Positions 1 to 9,700 of a DNA stretch of 41,865 nt are shown here, piece after piece. The number at the start of each line of letters is the position of its first letter. The first letter of the stretch is position 1. This DNA comes from a virus: positions 1 through 41,865 of the IMG/VR virus record IMGVR_UViG_3300043803_001112. One strand, given 5' to 3'. Below the pieces are notes generated by a model that searched no databases, was not told the origin of the DNA, and was given only the letters and a program-made list of their open reading frames with translations. Both the position numbers and the translations under genes were made by a program.

Positions 1-2
1 AT

Positions 3-3000
3 AATACCACAGGCAGTAGAAATACTGCGGTTGGTATGGAATCGTTGTATTACAATAATGTTGGTAATAATAATAGTGCATTTGGTTATCAAGCGTTACT
101 AAACAATACCACAAATAATAACAGTGCATTTGGTTATAAATCATTACATAGTAATACAACAGGTGCATTTAATGTCGCTGTTGGATATATCTCATTACAA
201 TCAAATACCAGAGGATCTTATAATACAGCCGTTGGTTATAACTCACTATCTGCTAACACGTTTGGTAATTATAATAGTGCATTCGGTTACAAAGCTTTAA
301 ATTCTAATACAACTGGTAATCGTAATAGTGCGTTTGGTTATAGCTCGCTAAGATTAAATACGATTGGTGTGCGTAATACTGCATTTGGTTATGCCTCAAT
401 GTTATTTAATACAACAGGTAGTTATAATGTGGCATTTGGCACAATGGCTTTATATGTTAATACAATTGGTACAGCAAATACTGCGGTTGGTTTTGAATCT
501 TTATACAATAATACCACAGGCGCAAATAATACTGCTGTAGGACATAAATCTTTGCAAAATAATACAATTGGTCAACAAAATTGTGCATTTGGTTATGGTT
601 CTTTACAAAATAATACAACAGGCGGAATAAATAGCTCTTTTGGTTATAAAGCATTATTATCAAATACTACTGGCACAAATAATACCGCTATTGGTGGAAG
701 TTCTTTACAAAATAATACATTTGGTGGTTATAATGCAGCTTTAGGGCGTGCAACTTTATTTAGTAATACGACTGGCATACAAAATGTAGCAATTGGCGCT
801 CTTTCATTATATAATAATACGATTGGACAATATAATGTTGCGGTTGGAGCGTATTCATTGTATTCTAATTCAACAGGTAGTCGTAATACCGCAGTTGGTC
901 TTGCTGCGTTGGGAAATAATACAAGTGGTGTACAAAACAGTGCGTTTGGTTTTTATGCTTTAAAGTCTAATACCACAGGTCAAGCTAACAGTGCGTTTGG
1001 TTTTTATGCTTTATATACTAATACATTTGGTAACTTTAATAGTGCTTTTGGTAGAGATGCGTTAGTTTATAATACCACTGGTGGTAATAATACCGCAGTT
1101 GGTTATAGATCATTATATGCAAATACAAGTGGTTTTAATAATAGCGCATTTGGTCTTTACGCTTTAAGAAATAACACAATAGGTACACATAATGCTGCTT
1201 TTGGGCGTGCTGCTTTACAAAGCAATCTAACAGGTGTTAATAATAGTGCATTTGGAAACTACGCTTTATTAAATAATAATGCAGGTTCTAGAAATTCAGC
1301 ATTTGGTAGAGAAGCTTTATATAGTAATAGTACAGATAATAACAGTGCGTTTGGTTATAAAGCATTAACTGCTAATACAATTGGTACACAAAATGTTGCT
1401 GTAGGTCATGCTGCTTTACAAAATAATACTATAGGAAATAATAATACCGCTGTAGGTTTTCAATCTTTACTTAGTCAGACAACAGGTAGAGCTAATAGCG
1501 CTTTAGGATTTAGATCTTTATACAGTAATACAGTAGGTGTAGCAAATAGTGCTTTCGGTTATTATGCTTTATACGCTAACACAACAAATAATAACAGTGC
1601 ATTTGGTTACAAAGCATTAAATGATAATACAATTGGCACAAATAATAGCGCATTTGGCGCTAACGCTTTAAATTTCAATACAACAGGTTCAAGTAATGTT
1701 GCCGTTGGTGTTTACGCTTTATTGAATAATACTATTGGCAATAATAATGTTGCATTTGGTGTTAACTCTTTAAGATATAATACAACCGGCGCAAATAACG
1801 TAGCAGTTGGCACAAGCGCTTTATCAGCTAATACTACTGGCACGCATAATACTGCTGTTGGTAGATCAGCTTTACAAGAAAATACAGCTGGCATAAAGAA
1901 TACCGCTTTTGGCAGTTACTCTTTAAAAACTAATACCGTAGGTCAAGCTAATAGTGCATTTGGTTATGACGCTTTAAAAGCAAATACTATAGGTAATTTT
2001 AATATCGCTATTGGTAGAAGCGCATTAATAGCAAATACGACTGGTAGTTATAATACAGCGGTAGGCGTTAATTCTTTATTTGGTAATACTACAGGACAGC
2101 AAAATCTCGCATTTGGTGTAAGCGCTTTAGAAGCTAATACAATTGGTGGCAATAATATTGGTATAGGTAATAATGCTTTAGTAGTTAATACTATCGGTAA
2201 TAGAAATGTTGCGGTTGGCAATCAATCTTTATATAGTAATATTAGTGGAAACAATAATAGCGCATTTGGTTATAAAGCGTTATATGGCAATACACAAAGC
2301 AATAATAGCGCTTTCGGATATGTAGCATTATTTGGTAACACAACTGGTGCTAATAATTCAGCTTTTGGTTACAGAGCTTTACAAAATAATACAATTGGTA
2401 CAAACAATACCGCAGTTGGTTCTGATGCATTAAAAATTAATACAATTGGTGGTCAAAATACAGCGGTGGGTGTCCAAGCGTTAAGAGAAAATACAACAGG
2501 TGTTAGAAATACAGCAGTTGGTTTTCAATCGATGGTAGTAAATACAATTGGTACTGAGAATAGTGCATTTGGTTATTTGTCATTATATACTAATACTACA
2601 GGCAGCAACAATAGCGCATTTGGTAGATCAGCTTTACAAAGCAATACAATTGGTGCAAACAATGTCGCCGTTGGTAATTCATCATTATTAAATAATACAA
2701 TAGGTAATAATAATGTTGCTATAGGTTTAAATGCTATGTATTATAACACTACGGGTGTTTCTAATACTGTTGTAGGTAAAAGTGCATTACAAGCAAATAC
2801 AATAGGCGCAAAAAATAATGCATTTGGATATAGCGCTTTATATAGTAACACTACAGGTGTTGGTAACTCTGCTTTTGGAAAAGATTCTTTAGCTCTGAAT
2901 ACTACTGGTCTAAATAATAGTGCATTTGGTTCTTATTCTTGTTACGATATAACTACAGCTAGAGAAAATACCGCTATTGGTTATAACACTGGTCGTGGTA

Positions 3001-3005
3001 TTACC
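3..3005 (+). repeat. In-frame 51-bp tandem repeat array (17 residues per unit, nearly 60 units)
   Basis: Units of 51 bp encode alternating NSAFGYxAL and NTAVGxxSL segments joined by NTTG or NTIG turns; a few units are shorter, for example NTTNNNSAFG near 107, 1330 and 1580. Codons differ between most units, so the array is old. Some neighbours are nearly identical at DNA level: the stretches starting at 936 and 987 share 27 bases exactly, which points to recent duplication. The array is wholly coding and lacks the unique spacers of a CRISPR array. Confidence 0.93.
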
Positions 3006-3767
3006 ACAGGCAACTACAACACAATCCTCGGCGCAAACGTCACAGGATTAAGTGCCACAATTGCCAATAACATTATAATTGCTGACGGCCAAGGTAATAG
3101 AAGAATAAATGTTGATAGTAGTGGTAATGTTGGTATAGGAACAAATAGCCCAAATAGTAAAACACATATCGTAAGCGATAGTAAAGTTATACAATTGCAA
3201 CCAGCAACATCTACTAATCAATTTTATATAGCGTTTTCAAATGATAATTGGGTATCTAATAGAAGTTTAATTGGTTTGGATAATTCTGCTGGTAATAATT
3301 TATGGGCAACTGGCGGATCAGCGTATGCTTTAAGTATAGGTACGGTTGATAGTAGAAATATTATTTTTGCAACGAATAACAATGAAAGAGTTAGAATTGA
3401 TACGAGCGGAAACGTTGGTATAGGTACAACAACTCCAAGCACCAAACTAGAAGTCGTCGGCACAATTACTTGTACAACATTAGTTGAAACATCAAGTGTT
3501 GTCGCCAAAACAAATGTCAAAAAACTAAGCAGTCAAACCGCCAAAATCGCCAAACTGTCGCCTGTATCATTTAATTACAAAAAAGACAACAAACGCAGTC
3601 TAGGATTGATTGCGGAAGAAGTCGCCCAAGTATATCCAGAATTAGTAGAATATGAAAATGGTCGTCCTTTAGGTGTAAACTATTCGAAACTAACTTCTGT
3701 ATTGATTAGTGCAGTAAATGAGTTGGCCGCCGAACTCGCAGAGTTAAAAAAGCAATTAAATAAGTAA
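3..3767 (+). CDS. Tail fibre with ~60 short repeats and C-terminal S74 chaperone domain (5' partial)
   Basis: The reading frame is open to the left edge: in-frame codons from position 3 already encode a repeat unit, so the first ATG (36) is internal and the true start lies upstream. From the edge to about 3005 the protein is a tandem array of 17-residue units of the form NTTGxxNTAVGxxSLxN. This spacing of AxG and Asn/Thr turns recalls the left-handed beta-roll heads of YadA-type trimeric adhesins; that fold is inferred. After it come two NVGIGTxxP fibre motifs (about 3124 and 3412), then a peptidase S74 (intramolecular chaperone) domain, with GLIAEEV, YPELV and VNYSKL signatures, ending in a coiled coil (AAELAELKKQLNK). 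The Ser-Lys pair expected for self-cleavage is present (SSVVAK, Ser codon at 3492). The domain should fold the trimer and then cut itself off. Gene 3790 follows after 22 bases. Confidence 0.9.
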   Translation, partial: NTTGSRNTAVGMESLYYNNVGNNNSAFGYQALLNNTTNNNSAFGYKSLHSNTTGAFNVAVGYISLQSNTRGSYNTAVGYNSLSANTFGNYNSAFGYKALNSNTTGNRNSAFGYSSLRLNTIGVRNTAFGYASMLFNTTGSYNVAFGTMALYVNTIGTANTAVGFESLYNNTTGANNTAVGHKSLQNNTIGQQNCAFGYGSLQNNTTGGINSSFGYKALLSNTTGTNNTAIGGSSLQNNTFGGYNAALGRATLFSNTTGIQNVAIGALSLYNNTIGQYNVAVGAYSLYSNSTGSRNTAVGLAALGNNTSGVQNSAFGFYALKSNTTGQANSAFGFYALYTNTFGNFNSAFGRDALVYNTTGGNNTAVGYRSLYANTSGFNNSAFGLYALRNNTIGTHNAAFGRAALQSNLTGVNNSAFGNYALLNNNAGSRNSAFGREALYSNSTDNNSAFGYKALTANTIGTQNVAVGHAALQNNTIGNNNTAVGFQSLLSQTTGRANSALGFRSLYSNTVGVANSAFGYYALYANTTNNNSAFGYKALNDNTIGTNNSAFGANALNFNTTGSSNVAVGVYALLNNTIGNNNVAFGVNSLRYNTTGANNVAVGTSALSANTTGTHNTAVGRSALQENTAGIKNTAFGSYSLKTNTVGQANSAFGYDALKANTIGNFNIAIGRSALIANTTGSYNTAVGVNSLFGNTTGQQNLAFGVSALEANTIGGNNIGIGNNALVVNTIGNRNVAVGNQSLYSNISGNNNSAFGYKALYGNTQSNNSAFGYVALFGNTTGANNSAFGYRALQNNTIGTNNTAVGSDALKINTIGGQNTAVGVQALRENTTGVRNTAVGFQSMVVNTIGTENSAFGYLSLYTNTTGSNNSAFGRSALQSNTIGANNVAVGNSSLLNNTIGNNNVAIGLNAMYYNTTGVSNTVVGKSALQANTIGAKNNAFGYSALYSNTTGVGNSAFGKDSLALNTTGLNNSAFGSYSCYDITTARENTAIGYNTGRGITTGNYNTILGANVTGLSATIANNIIIADGQGNRRINVDSSGNVGIGTNSPNSKTHIVSDSKVIQLQPATSTNQFYIAFSNDNWVSNRSLIGLDNSAGNNLWATGGSAYALSIGTVDSRNIIFATNNNERVRIDTSGNVGIGTTTPSTKLEVVGTITCTTLVETSSVVAKTNVKKLSSQTAKIAKLSPVSFNYKKDNKRSLGLIAEEVAQVYPELVEYENGRPLGVNYSKLTSVLISAVNELAAELAELKKQLNK

Positions 3768-3789
3768 CATAATAAATATATAAAAAAAT

Positions 3790-6700
3790 ATGGCAATTCT
3801 TAATCATGGTTCAACACTAAGAACAGCGGATGGTGGACAATCAACAACAACCATAGTAACCGCCAGTAACATTGGCAGTTATGCTGTAGCAAGTAATGCT
3901 ACTTATTATATTGGTACTACACAAAATGTTTTTAATAGAGCGAGCGGCGCACAAACACTAACTGGTGTTAGTATTGATGGTAATGCCGCCAATATAACTG
4001 CATATACAATTAATCAAAACGTAGGAAGTAGCAATAGTCCTACATTTGCCACATTACAATTAACGCGACTAAATTTTGGCGCTGATAACGCTCAACCGTG
4101 GACTGTTGGTGCTGGTGGAACGGCTGGAACCGGCCTAACATTTGGTGGAGATTATACTTCCAGCCAAGCCTATAAAATATTCACCGCGATGGAGAATGTT
4201 GGAGGCAATTACTCTAAGCTCACATTAAACTGGCACACTGGAATAAGAATAGGGGCTTACTATGGCTACGGTGGGACTAGGTTTTATAATAATCTTGTCG
4301 GAGAAGGCACAGAAATTTTTTCAGTTGGAAATGCAGACAGTAATGTAAGAGTTGTAAATAATATTTATGCTCAATCGTTTTATGATATTACAAATACTGC
4401 TTATTATTTAGATCCTGCAAATACTGGAACATCTTTATTAGTTGCGGGCAGCGTAGGGGTAAGTAAAACAAGTATTAGATCCGGTTCAATTCTTGATGTA
4501 AATGGATATGGTTGTTTTGGCGCATCTGCATATGGTTTTTATATAGGAACTGATGCTACAGGGGCTTTCTTAGACGCTGGTAGTCAGTTGATAAGAATGT
4601 TTGCTGGCTCTTCTGAAAAATTACGTATTCAGGCGGATGGTAATGTTGGTATAGGTACAACAAGTCCTAGTGATAAATTACATGTTTACGGAGGATCATT
4701 TAAAGTAACCGGAGGTTCAGATCTCAATACAGGAATTCTTTTGTCTTCTACTAGTACAAATGTACCTGTAGTTAGTTTCAGAGTAAGTGATAATAGTCAA
4801 AGAGCAAAAATAGAAGTAAATGATGCAAATGGTGCTGCCGGTGACAGACTTGGATTTTTTGTATATCAAACAGGCACTTTAAATGAAAGATTAAGTGTTC
4901 TTGGCAATGGTAATGTTGGTATAGGTACAACAAGTCCCGGTTATAAATTAGATATAACTGGAGACGCAAGAATCGCATCAGCAGCAGGGGCTGGAGCGTT
5001 GTATTTTGGAACACTTGATCCTTCAAATGTTTATTTAAAAGTTGATAATAATTATGATTTAACTTTGGCTCAAAATGCTTCATCAGGTAATGGTTTATAT
5101 CTAGCAGGTGCGGGTAATGTATATGTAAGCATTGATAGTAATAATAATGCTACAGCCGATGCGTTTATTGTACAAAATAATGCAATCAAAGCTGGTACAG
5201 AATTATTTAGAGTACAAGAAAATGGAGTTGTTACTGCGTCGTCAGATTTCCGCGCACCTATTTTTTACGATAGCAACGATACAGGATATTACGTTGATCC
5301 AAACAGTGTTTCTCGTTTATCTAGTTTAAGAGTTTATAGCGCATTTGATACTGCAAGTAGCGATGTATACGCTAACATGAGAGTTATGCGTAATAATGCT
5401 ACTAATGATGGTATGTATATTGGTTATGGAAATTTAGGCAGCACTGGCGGTATAACAAGAATTTTTGGTGGTGGAGCGACCACTGGTGAATTAGCAAAAT
5501 ATATTGACTATACTCTTGAACCGAATTCATTTCGTGCGCCAATCTTTTATGATAGTAATGATACTGCTTATTATGTTGATCCCGCTAGTAATTCTCGATT
5601 ATTAAATCTTGGTTTAGGAAATGTAACTCCAGATTTAAGACTAAGCGTAAGCGGTGATGCTCAATTAAGTGGAATTCTTTATTTGGGCGGAACGGCTGGA
5701 TCATATGGTAGTTGGGGATCTAGAACTTATACAACTTCAGGAATTTTGTATAATAATTCAAGCAGTGTAGAGTTTAATAATTATGGTTATGGTTCAACAT
5801 GGACATTTACTCTTGGTGGTGGAAATGCCACATCGTCTGGTTCATTTCGTGCGCCGATATTTTACGATAGTGATAATACTACTTATTATTTAGACGCCGC
5901 AAATTCAGGAACATCTTTATTGGTTGCTGGAAAAGTTGGTATAGGTACAACAAGCCCTACGTCATTATTACATTTAGCAGGTGTTGGTGGTGACGGTGTC
6001 GCTTTTTTAAGAATAGCAGGAACTGCATCAGATGCATTTAATTGGGGATCTTCAGTGATGTACGCAAATTTAGCAGCAACTGAAACCGCAATAAATCTCA
6101 TAGGTAAAGCACAGAGTCAATATAATTGCTCGTATATTGGTTATAGACATGTAGCTGATGGATCAGCACTTAACATGCTTTCTTTAGGGCTATATGCAGC
6201 CGATCATCTTGTTAATATATTGGGTAATGGCAATGTTGGTATAGGCACAACAAGCCCTGCTAATAAATTACATGTAGTTGGTTCGGCTTATTCTGATACT
6301 GATTTCCGAGCGCCGATCTTCTACGACAGTAATGATACTGGTTATTTTCTTAATCCTAATTCTACTAGTAACTTAAATAATTTAAGAGCAGCTACTATAT
6401 CTGCCGCCAATCATGGTTTAACTTGCGTGTATTATGGAGGAGGCGCAACTCCTACAAATGGATATTTAATAACTACAAATATCGATTACAGCACATTCAA
6501 CATGCCTACTGTAATTATTGAGGGCTACGCTTACGGTAATGGGGTGCCAATACATTTAGAAATAGTGTGGTACGCTTATACAAATAGCTGGACAAATTTA
6601 AGTTACACTAATTTAGGCGCTTGGAATCCCGGCACTGTTTCAATCGGAACAAATGCAAGCGGGAAAGTTTGCTTGCATTTATCTGGTCTTATTTATTATG

Positions 6701-9700
6701 GAAGATTTAATGTAAGATGTATTTATGATCAAGGCAATGCTCCTTTAGAAGGATGGACGGTTACAGATGCGACTACATCCGCTTTGACAAGAGTTACTAC
6801 AATATCTAAAGTTGAACTAGCAACAAGTATTACTGGTAACGCGGCGACTGTTACAAATGGATTATATACTAGTTCGACTTTAACCGCTGGTAATCTTAGT
6901 GGAACTATTCCTTCAGGTGTTCTTGGAAACAGCACTCATTTTATTGGCACAACATCTATTGCTCTTAATAGAGGATCAGCATCTCAAACTCTTACTGGAG
7001 TTAGTATTGATGGTAATGCCGCTACAGCTACAAATGGATTAACGACTGGTAATTATGGTGGCTACTCGACGTTCTCTGGAGTCGTCTCCTCTGCTAGTGG
7101 AGGATTCCAGACTGCTACCTACGCTGCTGGTCGTAACCGTATATGGAGTTTTGGTAACTCTGATGGCTATGGACTTGCATACTTTCAGGGATCTGGAGGT
7201 GTAGGTGGTTACGATGTAATTGGAATGCATTTTGGTACAGCTACCGCAGCAGCATCTCAATATCAGTTTAATGCTATTGGTTCATTTACAGCAAGCGGTG
7301 ATGTTCGCGCTCCTATATTTTATGACAGCGGTAATACTGCATATTATTTAGATCCTGCAAGCACAAGTAATTTAAATAATTTAACTGTCGCCAATGATTT
7401 AACGGTTAATGGTAACACATATTTAGGAAATGCTGGTGGTGATACTGTATTTGTAAATGATATAATAAGAATTGGTGCAACAGATTCTGGTGACGCATCA
7501 TTATTTTTCGGTGAAGGTAGTGTTGCTGGTAGTGATTATGGTGCTAGATGGTATTGGGATAGCGGTTATACATTTACTTGGTATACAAGAAATGCTGGAA
7601 CCGATACTGCTTTATTTGATTATGTAACAAATGATACAACTTATTTAAATTGGCGTAGACATTTCCATATGCAAAATAAGGAAATTAACTATAATGCACA
7701 AATTCATTTTAATGCAGGAACAAGATTTGTTGGAAACAACACTCAATATTTAATTTTTAAATCTGATTCAACATCTTTAGGTGGAATTCAAATTAAAGAC
7801 GGAAGTGATGCTCTAAAAGGATATATTGGATATTGGGATTCTGGTGGCGGCGGTATATTAAACAATACAGGAAATTGGGCAGTAAGATATAACTTTGGAA
7901 GTTCAAGTTCAGGAGGAACATTGTATGGCACTTGGAATTCTGATACTGATTTCCGCGCACCAATTTTCTATGATAGTAATAATACAGCATATTATATTGA
8001 TGGCGCTTCTGGTAGTAAATTAAAATATTTACAAATCGATGGCGATTGGGGCAGTTCACCTTTTGGTTCTGGTCATGAAAGTTTTACCATTCGTAGCACA
8101 TACGCTTCGATGGTTCAAAGACAAACAAATGGTGGTTTAGGTTATTGGTTGCATCATATAGCTAGTGATGCTGCATATTATTTATATGGTGGAAAAGGCG
8201 CTACTGATGGTAGCAGTTGGGATTGGTCTTACAAAGCTTATCCAAATCAAGACGGTAGTTATGTAGAATTTAGAACTAGCGCCCGCGCACCTCTTTTTTA
8301 TGATAGTAATGATACTGCTTATTATGTTGATCCAAATGGCACAAGCTCTTTATACAATTTAAGTTTAGTTGGAGCTAAAAATACTTATTTAATAATTAAT
8401 CCTGGAAATGGCTCTGAAGCTATGGTTAGATATATTGGTGGCAGTGGAAGTGGTTGGTACGTTGGAAAAAGAATGTCATCGCAATTAGTAGGAACAGCAG
8501 ATTTTCATTTCTTTTCAGAAGCGGCGGGAGCCACAGTTGGTGGAGTAGATACTTCTGGAAATATATTTTCTAGTGGTAGCGTGAGATCACCTATATTCTA
8601 TGATAGTAATAATACTGCATATTATGTAGATCCTTCAAGTACAGGTTATTCAGCATATTTTGCTGGAGCAATTCAAGCTACAAAAATTGGTATTGAAGAT
8701 GGTGGGCTTGATTGTTATATGGAAATTACTGATGCTAATCCAACTGTTTATGGAGTAGGATATGGTGGTGAGTTTATATTCTATGGAGACAAATCTACAC
8801 CCGCTTCATTTTTATATTATGGTGGAGCAACAGTAACTTACACATTACAAGCTAATTCTAGCTTAAGATCGCCTATTTTTTATGATAGTAATGATACTGG
8901 TTATTATTGTGATCCCGCCAGTAATTCTGTATTGAATGGTTTATACGTTAACGCTTATTATAATCTTTCAAATGATTATAAAGATATATATGTTTATGGT
9001 GATGTTAATACTTATTACGTTGTCTTAATACAAGGAGAATATTTATATAGTTTTGGAAGATATAGTGTTACTAGAGGTTATAATTGGACTGGACCTGATA
9101 CATGGAACACTGCAAGTCATAAAGGCGGTTTAACTTTAGATTGGGAATGGTCTGGTGATACCGCTTGGGGAGGAAATGATAAAGCGATAAGAATAATTGA
9201 GTTCAATGAAAGTTATAGCACAATGGTTGCTGGATTGGGTTATCCAGTAAATGGTGGAGTTATCATATGGTTGAGAGGTGGCGGCGTTGGTGGCGCACAA
9301 TATAGAATTAGAACTCCAATTGGTTCTAATGCCACAGTAACAGCGTATGATGGTGTTTCAGCAACAAATCATTCAACATTAACTACATTTACTGCTGCCG
9401 ATTCAAGTGTATTTACTACAAGAGCTAATGCAAATAACGTCTCAGCAGAAATACTCGCTAGATATCCAGTCAGAAGTGCTGCGAGTCTTTATAATGATAA
9501 TAATTTAGTTGTAGATATAGGATCAGGCACTCAAACTAAATCTGGTATTTTTGCATCTGCCGCTTCAGTAAGAGCGCCAATTTTCTATGATACTGATAAT
9601 ACTGCATATTATTTAGATCCAGCCGCTGGAACTTCTTTAAGAATTGCAGGCGCAATTGTTGGAGACCATGCTGCTTGGACTGGAGAACAAAATAAAATAC

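Noticed and set aside
457-663. Antisense ORFs within the repeat fibre and giant fibre (for example 457-663, 4778-5083, 11588-11920 on the minus strand)
   Set aside because: They are out-of-frame shadows of low-complexity repeat DNA, with no start signals and compositions dominated by Tyr, Leu, Gln and His.
3-3005. CRISPR-like array because of regular 51-bp periodicity
   Set aside because: There are no unique spacers; every unit is coding in one frame with protein-level conservation.
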